Of a stretch of DNA of 5,837 bases, positions 1 to 5,054 are shown one piece after another. A model generated the notes under the pieces. The model saw only the letters and a program-made list of their open reading frames with translations, searched no databases and was not told the origin of the DNA. Position 1 is the stretch's first letter. Every line of letters starts with the position of its first letter. Position numbers and translations under genes: made by a program. The stretch spans positions 1-5,837 of the forward strand of contig RCNQ01000313.1 of assembly GCA_003731675.1 (NCBI GenBank), written 5' to 3'. The stretch is from Bacteroidetes/Chlorobi group bacterium ChocPot_Mid (lineage in GTDB: Bacteria > Bacteroidota > Ignavibacteria > Kapaibacteriales > UBA2268).

Positions 1-969
1 TTAAATGTTATTTTCGTTGTAGTGCTGAGGTGGGGAATCGAAGGCGTTCTTTGGGCACAAATAATTGCAAATGCAATCGGCGGACTGGTTTTTGTGCAGA
101 TTATTTACACGAAAATCAATTTCAAATTTGATTTTAAATTACTTTGGGAAATGCTTAAGTTCGGAATACCGACAATCCCTGCAATGCTTTCTGGCATAAT
201 TCTTCAGGTAGGTGACCGCTGGATTTTGAAACCCATGGTAAGCACAATGGAATTTGCTCTGTACCAGTGCAATTACAAGCTTGGAATACCGATGATAATG
301 CTTGTATCGGTCTTTGAATATGCCTGGAAGCCATTTTATCTTAGTCATTACAAAGACGCTGACGCAAAAAAACTTTTCGCAAGAATATTAACATATTTCA
401 CCATGATAGCGGCTGTTATTTTTCTTGTAACATCGATGTTTATGGATTATCTTGTGCGAATGCCATTTGTCGGTGGTAAGTTTATTAACCCTGAATACTG
501 GAGTGGAATGGGAATAATACCAATTGTGCTTTTCGCTTATTATTTCAATGGCGTTTACAACAATATTGCCTGCGGATTCCATATTGAAAAGAAGACTAAG
601 TATTTGCCGTTAGCTATTGGATTTGGAGCAATTTTGAATATAGTAATGAATTTTATTTTAATACCGTTTATTGGTTATTGGGGAGCGGCATGGACTACTT
701 TGGGTTCATATTTTATTAGTGCCGTTGTGCTTTATATTTATTCCCGAAAAATCTATCCTATTGAGTATGAATGGTTTAGATTAATAAAAATTTTCCTGCT
801 CACATGTGGAATTTACGCCTTAGCGATGGTATTAACTGCTGATATGCCAATTATTTATTCATTCATAGCAAGGGTGTTTGGGTTAGTTCTTTTCTTTGTA
901 ATAATCAGCACAATGGGATTTTTTACACAGGCAGAATTAAGAAAAATCAAGTCAATTTTCAAGCATTAA
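1..969 (+). CDS. Polysaccharide flippase (Wzx/MATE-like), C-terminal part, 5' truncated by window edge
   Basis: Integral inner-membrane protein of the oligosaccharide flippase family (MOP superfamily), expected to move lipid-linked sugar units across the cytoplasmic membrane for O-antigen, capsule or exopolysaccharide assembly. The reading frame is open from base 1, so the GTG at 22 is internal and not the true start; 322 residues are present. Several long hydrophobic segments alternate with short basic loops. The stretch KFGIPTIPAMLSGIILQVGDR, followed by a Tyr/Lys-rich helix and an AWKPF motif, is typical of the start of the C-terminal half of Wzx-like proteins. The C-terminus carries further helices and a short basic tail. 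The sugar specificity cannot be told from sequence. No glycosyltransferase neighbours are visible because the upstream side is cut off; such genes may lie there. Fold and family are fairly sure, substrate is unknown. Confidence 0.85.
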   Translation, partial: LNVIFVVVLRWGIEGVLWAQIIANAIGGLVFVQIIYTKINFKFDFKLLWEMLKFGIPTIPAMLSGIILQVGDRWILKPMVSTMEFALYQCNYKLGIPMIMLVSVFEYAWKPFYLSHYKDADAKKLFARILTYFTMIAAVIFLVTSMFMDYLVRMPFVGGKFINPEYWSGMGIIPIVLFAYYFNGVYNNIACGFHIEKKTKYLPLAIGFGAILNIVMNFILIPFIGYWGAAWTTLGSYFISAVVLYIYSRKIYPIEYEWFRLIKIFLLTCGIYALAMVLTADMPIIYSFIARVFGLVLFFVIISTMGFFTQAELRKIKSIFKH

Positions 970-1050
970 GATCAATCACTGCCTTTTTTACATAATAGTG
1001 TGACATTTTTACATTATATAATCTAACCATTTGTCATAATTGCAGTTACT

Positions 1051-1085
1051 TGTGACAAAAAAACAGATTTATCTGTTTTGGCACA
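1051..1085. promoter_or_regulatory. Imperfect dyad / hairpin upstream of hsp20
   Basis: A perfect 9-bp inverted repeat, AAAACAGAT (1060-1068) and ATCTGTTTT (1071-1079), is separated by two bases. Outside it TGTG (1051-1054) can pair with CACA (1082-1085), and CAAAA with TTTTG if a small bulge is allowed. No T-run follows, so it is not a convincing terminator for the flippase gene. It is better read as an operator or a 5' regulatory hairpin 88 bp upstream of the hsp20 start. It is not the CIRCE (HrcA) sequence. Structure is seen, function is inferred. Confidence 0.4.
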
Positions 1086-1111
1086 GTATTTACATATTAG
1101 ATTGCTGTAAA

Positions 1112-1119
1112 TAATTTTG
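1112..1119 (+). promoter_or_regulatory. Candidate Bacteroidota-type -7 element (TAnnTTTG) for hsp20
   Basis: TAATTTTG matches the TAnnTTTG -7 element known from Bacteroidota primary-sigma promoters. It lies 54 bp before the hsp20 ATG, and the same octamer occurs ahead of the gene at 5242. The usual -33 TTTG is not found at the expected distance. TTTACA (1089-1094), 17 bp upstream, could serve as a -35-like element. Weak call. Confidence 0.25.
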
Positions 1120-1157
1120 AATTTATAAATGTTATGTTAAACAATTTATAAAATAAA

Positions 1158-1164
1158 AAGGAGG
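1158..1164 (+). promoter_or_regulatory. Strong Shine-Dalgarno site of hsp20
   Basis: AAGGAGG is followed by an 8-nt spacer before the ATG at 1173. It is the best ribosome binding site in the window and fixes the hsp20 start. Most other genes here have weak or no SD, so this gene looks built for high translation. Confidence 0.85.
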
Positions 1165-1172
1165 TTTTTGTT

Positions 1173-1625
1173 ATGGCACTCGTAAAATATAATCCGTTCA
1201 GGGGTTTCGATGCATTGGCAAAGAGAATGAATGATTTTATCAGCGATTTCGAACAAGACTCTTTTTTCAGGGATTTGAACTTTGGTTCGAGCAGATTTCT
1301 TCCGGTAACTGATATTAAGGAAGATGAAAAGCACATTTATATCACAGCAGAAATTCCTGGTATCAGTAAAGAAAACATAAAAGTAACGATAAATGACGAT
1401 AACATTTTGCAAATCAGAGGCGAAAAGAAACACGAAGAAAAGAAAGAAAATGAAAGTTATATAAGAATGGAAAGAGTCTTTGGTGAATTCACTCGCTCAT
1501 TTGTCTTACCGGACAATGTAAAAGAAGATAAAATCAAAGCCAAATTCGAAAATGGTGTTTTGAACATCACTTTAGAAAAAGTTGAGCCATCGAAACCAAA
1601 AGAAATAGAAGTCAGCATAAATTAA
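1173..1625 (+). CDS. Hsp20 family small heat-shock protein (alpha-crystallin domain)
   Basis: ATP-independent holdase chaperone that binds partly unfolded proteins in the cytoplasm and forms large oligomers. The 150-residue length is typical for bacterial Hsp20. The N-terminal arm (residues 1-42, starting MALVKYNPFRGFDAL) is of the usual bacterial class A type. The alpha-crystallin domain spans about residues 43-137: it opens with LPVTDIKEDE, contains AEIPGISKENIKVTI, and carries the family signature A-x-x-x-N-G-V-L at 123-130. The C-terminal tail has the I-x-V anchor (145-147) that docks into neighbouring subunits. All hallmark parts are intact. The start is set by a strong SD. The gene stands alone, with dyads upstream that may be heat or stress control sites and an intrinsic terminator 22 bp after the stop. 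It converges with the PIN-type TA locus on the other strand. Confidence 0.95.
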   Translation: MALVKYNPFRGFDALAKRMNDFISDFEQDSFFRDLNFGSSRFLPVTDIKEDEKHIYITAEIPGISKENIKVTINDDNILQIRGEKKHEEKKENESYIRMERVFGEFTRSFVLPDNVKEDKIKAKFENGVLNITLEKVEPSKPKEIEVSIN

Positions 1626-1647
1626 TTGCTGATATGAATCAAGTACG

Positions 1648-1684
1648 AAAAGCTGTCCCTGAAAAAGGGACGGCTTTTTCTTTT
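1648..1684 (+). terminator. Intrinsic terminator after hsp20
   Basis: A 13-bp stem (1648-1660 with 1666-1678, one G-U pair) closes a 5-nt GAAAA loop and runs into a T-rich tract (TTTTTCTTTT, 1675-1684). The core GTCCCT/AGGGAC is GC-rich. On the minus strand the same hairpin is followed by only four T, so it may also weakly end the convergent TA transcript. Confidence 0.9.
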
Positions 1685-1706
1685 AATCTGTCGAATCAAT
1701 AGCACA

Positions 1707-2119
1707 TCAGAATAAATCTAAGAATTTTTTGATTTCAATAATTTTTGTAAAACCAATTTTTTTCATAATAAATAATTCACTATCACCAGTTACGAGATAA
1801 TCGGTATGACTGTCTATGGCGAGATTAAGCAAGAAATTATCTTTAGAATCTCGGCAAAGATTTAAATCAGTTTTTACATGAACCAATTCTGACTTTCTTA
1901 AAAGAGTTTGAAAAATTAAATCAATGTCAGAATCATCAATGATAATTTTAAATTTTGGTCTGTGTATAACACTTAAAAATTCACTTATCAGCTCTTCAGA
2001 AACAATTAATAGAATACTATCCGATTCAATCAATGGTCAATTTTTCTAAATGAATTAGTTAACAAGTAATTGATCCAAATATTGGTGTCAATGATAACTT
2101 TAATTCTTTTTTTCGGCAT
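1707..2119 (-). pseudogene. PIN-domain toxin (TA system), split by a -1 frameshift
   Basis: PIN-family toxins are Mg-dependent RNases with a cluster of acidic residues. The gene begins at an ATG at 2119 on the minus strand, overlapping the antitoxin end by 20 nt. The first part reads MPKKRIKVIIDTNIWINYLL, containing the family's opening D-T-N motif (D11, N13), and stops at TGA (2032-2030) after 29 codons. The rest continues in another frame from 2033 as 108 residues, with SEELISEF (Glu about 47), CRDSKDN (Asp about 91 and 94) and TGD (Asp about 113). Stops in both frames confine the lesion to 2030-2039, and adding one base there gives a continuous 137-residue protein of normal length. This fits a single-base deletion. 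As it stands, the downstream fragment lacks the first catalytic Asp and should be inactive. A sequencing error cannot be excluded. Resembles the 'PIN family toxin component' group (PIN_3 type). Confidence 0.85.
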
Positions 2120-2321
2120 ATCTTGCTTTTCTGACAGTTTCGACTTCTTCGGTTATTTCTTCATAACTCAAAGAATTCTTTTTCCGAAGTTTTGATAATA
2201 ATTTTTTGAAAGCCACATCCTGCTCTTTCATGCTTTTTATTCTGATTAAATCCAGTGAAGCAAGATTCAAAATCAATTGCTTAGCTTTCGGATTTATCAA
2301 CTCAACACTAATTGTTTCCAT
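2100..2321 (-). CDS. Antitoxin partner of the PIN toxin
   Basis: A 73-residue protein directly upstream of the PIN toxin gene, with a 20-nt overlap, the usual antitoxin-first order of type II TA operons. It begins METISVELINPKAKQLI with a short beta-strand-like start, followed by helices (residues about 11-30 and 32-48). It ends in a highly charged basic/acidic tail (EEITEEVETVRKARYAEKKN) of the kind that wraps a toxin's active site. No classical HTH or SpoVT motif is evident to me. The function is inferred mainly from position and from likeness to small proteins seen beside PIN toxins. The ATG at 2321 has no clear SD. The frame is intact although its toxin is broken. Confidence 0.7.
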   Translation of the reverse strand: METISVELINPKAKQLILNLASLDLIRIKSMKEQDVAFKKLLSKLRKKNSLSYEEITEEVETVRKARYAEKKN

Positions 2322-2408
2322 GATAATTCATTTTACTTTTTGACATAATATTAATAAGGCAAATAACAAAATAAATAATTTTATTGGATATTATATTATT
2401 TTTACATT

Positions 2409-2451
2409 ATTTCTGAGACTTTTTGACTTTTAAAGTGTCATTGTATATATG
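2409..2451 (+). repeat. 43-bp exact direct repeat, copy 1, with promoter-like core
   Basis: Identical over 43 bases to 3127-3169 and similar for about 10 more. It lies in the gap between the divergent PIN and RelE TA loci. Within it are TTGACT (2423-2428), a 17-bp spacer and TATATG (2446-2451), a sigma70-like pair reading toward the RelE-type antitoxin. It also holds an inverted repeat GAGACTTT (2415-2422) / AAAGTGTC (2432-2439) with one mismatch, covering the -35 region, which could be an operator. The ATG at 2582 lies 131 bp downstream. Confidence 0.9.
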
Positions 2452-2503
2452 ATTAGTAACATATATGTATTGCGAATTATTTTGAAAAGATGATATATAA
2501 TCG

Positions 2504-2531
2504 TTTAGATTAATTAAAAATAAGCTATAAT
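2504..2531 (+). promoter_or_regulatory. Second candidate promoter for the RelE-type TA operon
   Basis: TTTAGA (2504-2509), a 16-bp spacer and a perfect TATAAT (2526-2531); another TATAAT lies at 2541-2546. The tract is very AT-rich, so chance matches are likely. This would give a shorter leader to the ATG at 2582 than the promoter in the 43-bp repeat. Confidence 0.25.
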
Positions 2532-2581
2532 AGTAATCGTTATAATATTTACATAAATATGATTTTAATATTGGGATTAAT

Positions 2582-2788
2582 ATGAGTAATTTTTATGAAA
2601 TATTAGATGAGACTTCAAACCTGTCGCTTGACGAGCAGGAATCATTTGTTGATATTTTACAAAAAAGAATTGCTGAAGAAAAGAGGAAAAGTCTGATTTC
2701 TGCTGTCAAAGAATCCCAAAAGGAATATGAAACCGGGGACAAAAAAACATCGAGTGTTGATGAAATCATGAAAGAAATCCTGTCTTGA
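2582..2788 (+). CDS. Antitoxin of the RelE/YafQ-like TA locus
   Basis: A 68-residue, strongly charged, mainly helical small protein. Residues about 4-30 (from FYEILDET through LSLDEQESFVDILQKRI) form an amphipathic helix pair, followed by a basic-acidic helix (residues 31-52) and a C-terminal segment ending VDEIMKEILS. Proteins with this LSLDEQE...L..R...E layout and a D-E-(I/L)-M-K-E-I-L-S end are familiar as antitoxins encoded just before RelE-superfamily toxins. Here the toxin frame begins within this gene's last codons with a 4-nt TTGA overlap. No DNA-binding domain is recognised. The role is to neutralise the toxin and probably help repress the operon (inferred). The frame is intact while the downstream toxin carries a stop codon. 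The SD is weak (GGGA, about 5 nt before the ATG). Confidence 0.75.
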   Translation: MSNFYEILDETSNLSLDEQESFVDILQKRIAEEKRKSLISAVKESQKEYETGDKKTSSVDEIMKEILS

Positions 2789-3084
2789 GTCACAAGCTTG
2801 TAAAAACGACAAATTTCATTAAAACTGCAAGAAAACAGTAACGGAATAATTCTGATTTTGCAGTTGAATTGAATGAAACCCTTAACCTGCTATCTGAAAA
2901 TGTATTCGATGCAAAACTAAAAACTCACCAACTAAAAGGCGAGCTGAATGATTGTTGGGCTTGCAGTATTAATTTTAAACTTCGTATAGTATTTCAGTTT
3001 GTCAAAGCAGTTGATAAAGAAAGTGGTGAAAATGTTGATGCTATATTATTGCTGGCAGTAGGTTCTCACGATGATGTTTATTAA
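2785..3084 (+). pseudogene. RelE/YafQ-like mRNA interferase toxin, interrupted by an in-frame TAA
   Basis: Read from the TTG at 2785, which overlaps the antitoxin stop as TTGA, one frame of 99 codons encodes a RelE-superfamily toxin with a single TAA at codon 19 (2839-2841). The start, SHKLVKTTNFIKTARKQ, matches the usual first helix of the family. After the stop, NNSDFAVELNETLNLL gives the second helix in register. The C-terminal core KTHQLKGEL, CWACS (Trp58), LRIVF (Arg67) and GSHDDVY (His95) is well kept and corresponds to the catalytic face of YafQ-type ribosome-dependent RNases. No shift is needed, so a one-base change (for example a Leu TTA to TAA) explains the loss. An internal ATG at 2869 would give a 71-residue product without the first helices and has no SD. 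Probably inactive; an alternative is a sequencing error or low-level read-through. Confidence 0.85.
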
Positions 3085-3126
3085 ACTCATAAATAATTAT
3101 CAACCAAAATAATATAAATTTAATAA

Positions 3127-3169
3127 ATTTCTGAGACTTTTTGACTTTTAAAGTGTCATTGTATATATG
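3127..3169 (+). repeat. 43-bp exact direct repeat, copy 2, with promoter-like core
   Basis: Second copy of the repeat at 2409-2451, 718 bp away in the same orientation, located 43 bp after the RelE-type toxin stop and 155 bp before the YoeB antitoxin ATG. TTGACT (3141-3146) and TATATG (3164-3169) keep the 17-bp spacing, and the GAGACTTT/AAAGTGTC dyad is also kept. Sequence after both copies diverges quickly (…TTAACA versus …GTAACA). Confidence 0.9.
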
Positions 3170-3194
3170 TTCATTAACAAAAACTGGAATTGTT

Positions 3195-3260
3195 ATGAAA
3201 AAATGCGTTTACTTGATTGTAATTTTTATCTTTCATTTCCAATTGGGAAAGTGGTTTTGA
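3195..3260 (+). other. Orphan 21-codon frame with signal-peptide-like start
   Basis: ATG at 3195 just downstream of repeat copy 2 opens MKKCVYLIVIFIFHFQLGKWF and then stops at TGA. Two lysines followed by about 11 hydrophobic residues look like a secretion signal or a tiny membrane peptide. There is no good SD and the frame is too short to be confident. It could be the remnant start of a lost secreted-protein gene that was once driven by the repeat promoter, or chance in AT-rich DNA. Confidence 0.15.
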
Positions 3261-3312
3261 TTAAGTAAAATATTTTATAATTGATACGTTTCATAAATAA
3301 CAAAATATTATT

Positions 3313-3318
3313 AAGGTG
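3313..3318 (+). promoter_or_regulatory. Ribosome binding site of the YoeB antitoxin gene
   Basis: AAGGTG lies 5 nt before the ATG at 3324 and supports that start over the out-of-frame ATG at 3328. A perfect TATAAT at 3276-3281 lies upstream but has no good -35 partner at normal spacing. Confidence 0.5.
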
Positions 3319-3323
3319 ATTAA

Positions 3324-3569
3324 ATGTATGCAACATATACTTTGAAAAAAGATGAACTCAATCTTGAGTTTATAGAAAATCTGAAAAAGATGATTCCTAC
3401 AGATCAGGTAGTAATATCAGTAGAAAGCTATGACGAGACGGATTATCTGAGACATTCCAAAAAAAATCATGAAATTCTGATGGAATCAATTAAAAACGTC
3501 GAACAAAACAAAAATCTCATCGAAGTTCCTTTTGATGAAATTTTAAAAGCAGCTAATGAGAAAGATTAG
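3324..3569 (+). CDS. Antitoxin of the YoeB TA pair
   Basis: An 81-residue antitoxin immediately upstream of yoeB, overlapping it by 14 nt. It starts MYATYTLKKDELNLEFIENLKKM, predicted as a short strand plus helix. A strand segment follows (VVISVE, residues about 29-34), then D-E-T-D-Y-L, a helix with the HEILMESIKNVEQNK pattern (49-63), and a C-terminal LIEVPFDEIL tail that should cover the toxin active site. This 'ELN..FI..LK....I.V...DET.YL....N...L..SI.N' layout is the one commonly seen in antitoxins paired with Txe/YoeB toxins in non-enterobacterial genomes; it does not look like a close YefM. It neutralises YoeB and, in known systems, the complex represses its own operon. The frame is intact. 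Confidence 0.85.
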   Translation: MYATYTLKKDELNLEFIENLKKMIPTDQVVISVESYDETDYLRHSKKNHEILMESIKNVEQNKNLIEVPFDEILKAANEKD

Positions 3570-3813
3570 ATTTGAAAAAATTGCTTTTGAGCAATATAAT
3601 GCGTGGTTAAAAACTGACATAAAGATTTACAAAAAAATCGCTAAGATAATAGTAGATATCCAAAAACAACCTTTTCTGGGAATTGGCAAACCTGAACCAT
3701 TGAAACATGAATTTCAGGGTTATTGGTCCAGAAGAATAACTAATGAACACCGCTTAGTTTACAAAGTTACAGATGATGAAATAGTAATCGTATCCTGCAA
3801 ATATCATTATTGA
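3556..3813 (+). CDS. yoeB: YoeB family mRNA interferase toxin (intact)
   Basis: Ribosome-dependent endoribonuclease of the RelE superfamily that cuts mRNA in the ribosomal A site and halts translation when its antitoxin is degraded. The protein has 85 residues, against 84 in E. coli YoeB. The diagnostic block GKPEPLKHEFQGYWSRRI (from residue 44) and EHRLVY (64-69) are present, and the protein ends CKYHY. Catalytic residues known from E. coli YoeB map to E47, R60/R66, H84 and the terminal Y85, all present. It is co-directional with its antitoxin (14-nt overlap, translationally coupled), and no separate promoter is needed. This is the only toxin of the three TA loci here with no visible lesion, so it is predicted to be functional. 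It is followed by a weak AT-rich inverted repeat. Confidence 0.95.
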   Translation: MRKIRFEKIAFEQYNAWLKTDIKIYKKIAKIIVDIQKQPFLGIGKPEPLKHEFQGYWSRRITNEHRLVYKVTDDEIVIVSCKYHY

Positions 3814-3848
3814 TTTTCAATCTAACATTTGTTGTTTTGAAAATTTTT
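3813..3848 (+). terminator. Weak possible terminator after yoeB
   Basis: ATTTTCAA (3813-3820) pairs perfectly with TTGAAAAT (3837-3844) around a 16-nt loop, followed by four T. The stem has only two G-C pairs, so stability is poor. Listed because nothing better separates yoeB from the next gene. Confidence 0.2.
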
Positions 3849-3880
3849 CAATAAACAATTACTTTCGGAAAATTATTTTA

Positions 3881-3893
3881 GGGAAATGGTGTT
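3881..3893 (+). repeat. Short dispersed repeat flanking rsgA, copy 1
   Basis: GGGAAATGGTGTT matches GGGAAAATGGTGTT at 5059-5072 with one extra base. In both places a TTTCGG word lies at or just upstream (3863-3868; 5055-5060). The copies sit before and after rsgA. Confidence 0.35.
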
Positions 3894-3950
3894 TATCAGG
3901 CAAAATTCAAATGAATATATATTATAATTTATAGGAAATAATGTACTAAA

Positions 3951-5024
3951 ATGATTTTAAAAGAATTGGGCTACAATGATAAGTTTGAAGCTTATAGAAT
4001 TGAAAATAAACTCGATGATTTCGAGATTGGAAGAGTTAGTGCCGAACATAAGGAACGGTTTATCGTAAGAACAACTCAAGATGAATATGAAGCTGAAATA
4101 ACTGGTAACATGCGGTTTACTGCTAAAAACGGTGAAGACTACCCCGCCGTAGGTGATTGGGTAGCAATGTTAACTTATGAAAACAATTTCGCCATAATTC
4201 ACAAGATTTTTCCAAGGTATTCAGTAATTAAAAGGCAGGCAATTGCCGAATTTGGAGAAGTTCAAATTATTGCCGCAAATATTGATTTTGCTTTTTTGTT
4301 ACAAGCGGTTGACCGGGATTATAGCATCAACAGATTGGAAAGATACCTAACAATATGCAATTCATCGAAAGTAAAACCTGTAATCGTACTCAGCAAAATT
4401 GATTTGATAGATGAACTGCGTTTAAATGAAATTTTACAAAGCATAAAAGTAAGAATTAACGATGTCCCGGTCATTGCGATAAGTAACGAGACTCAAGAGG
4501 GATACAGTGAAATTAATAAGTTTATTGTAAGAGGAAAAACATATTGCATGCTTGGTTCATCGGGTGTAGGCAAATCTACTCTTTTGAATAATCTTTCGGG
4601 CAGACAAATAATGAGGACAGATACAATAAGTCAAAGTACGAATAAGGGAAGACATATTACAAGTCACAGAGAATTAATAGTTCTTGAAAATGGTGGTATT
4701 TTAATTGACAATCCAGGTATGAGAGAAGTGGCTGTTGCGGGGACTAATGAAGGATTGGAAATAACATTCGATAAAATTTATCAGGTTTCCGAAAATTGCA
4801 AATTCAAGGATTGTAAGCATATTAATGAGATTGGTTGTGCGGTAATTGCAGCAGTTGAAAATGCCGAAATAGACAAATCTACTTATGAAAATTATTTGAA
4901 AATTGAAAAAGAAAACAAATTTTTTGAATCATCAGTTGAAGAAAGACGTAAAAGGGATAAGGAGTTTGGTAAGATGTTAAAGAATTATAAAAAAGATGTA
5001 AAGAACAAAAAGTTCAGACCATAG
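3951..5024 (+). CDS. rsgA: Ribosome small-subunit-dependent GTPase RsgA (YjeQ/EngC family)
   Basis: Circularly permuted GTPase that acts late in 30S subunit maturation, checking the decoding centre and releasing assembly factors. 357 residues. The N-terminal OB-fold covers about residues 25-88 and contains the typical PAVGDWV (65-71). The GTPase motifs appear in permuted order: G4 as SKID (148-151), G1 P-loop GSSGVGKST (202-210), GRHIT (233-237) in the G2/switch I region, then G3 DNPG (253-256). The C-terminal zinc-binding part has C283-x4-C288-x-H290-x5-C296, followed by a long charged helical tail (310-357). All key ligands are present; G4 has Ser where many members have Asn or Thr. The long N-terminus and the HKERF and ERYLT segments resemble a longer RsgA subgroup that in some bacteria exists as a second copy. 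The SD is modest (AGGAA at 3933-3937, long spacer). It stands alone between gaps. Confidence 0.95.
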   Translation: MILKELGYNDKFEAYRIENKLDDFEIGRVSAEHKERFIVRTTQDEYEAEITGNMRFTAKNGEDYPAVGDWVAMLTYENNFAIIHKIFPRYSVIKRQAIAEFGEVQIIAANIDFAFLLQAVDRDYSINRLERYLTICNSSKVKPVIVLSKIDLIDELRLNEILQSIKVRINDVPVIAISNETQEGYSEINKFIVRGKTYCMLGSSGVGKSTLLNNLSGRQIMRTDTISQSTNKGRHITSHRELIVLENGGILIDNPGMREVAVAGTNEGLEITFDKIYQVSENCKFKDCKHINEIGCAVIAAVENAEIDKSTYENYLKIEKENKFFESSVEERRKRDKEFGKMLKNYKKDVKNKKFRP

Positions 5025-5054
5025 AAAGTTTGATAACAACTAAATCTGAAAATG

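Noticed and set aside
139..582. Two minus-strand open frames (139-348 and 388-582) inside the flippase gene
   Set aside because: They are shadows of a clear membrane-protein gene, with odd composition (rich in His, Cys, Tyr, Lys) and no recognisable domain.
1097..1433. Minus-strand open frames (1097-1336 and 1146-1433) over hsp20
   Set aside because: Antisense to an unambiguous Hsp20 gene with a strong SD; no family resemblance.
1707..2033. TTG at 2033 as the genuine start of a 108-residue PIN protein
   Set aside because: PIN domains open with a strand ending in D-T-N, which is found just upstream in another frame, so this is a fragment.
2030..2056. Programmed -1 frameshift in the PIN gene
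   Set aside because: The run of A before the junction does not form an X-XXY-YYZ slippery site in the zero frame, and shifting there meets a stop; no downstream stimulator was seen.
2449..2496. Tiny frames beginning at the ATG at the end of each 43-bp repeat copy
   Set aside because: The two copies encode unrelated peptides with no SD, and the ATG falls in the promoter-like -10 box.
2593..2793. Minus-strand 66-codon frame opposite the RelE-type antitoxin
   Set aside because: Ser/Phe-rich antisense translation of a charged helical protein; the plus strand has the TA context.
2869..3084. ATG at 2869 as the real start of a 71-residue toxin
   Set aside because: No SD, and the same frame upstream of the TAA encodes the expected N-terminal helix of the family, so a nonsense mutation explains the data better.
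2409..3169. CRISPR or insertion-sequence interpretation of the 43-bp repeats
   Set aside because: Only two copies 718 bp apart with TA genes between, no regular spacers, no terminal inverted repeats or transposase.
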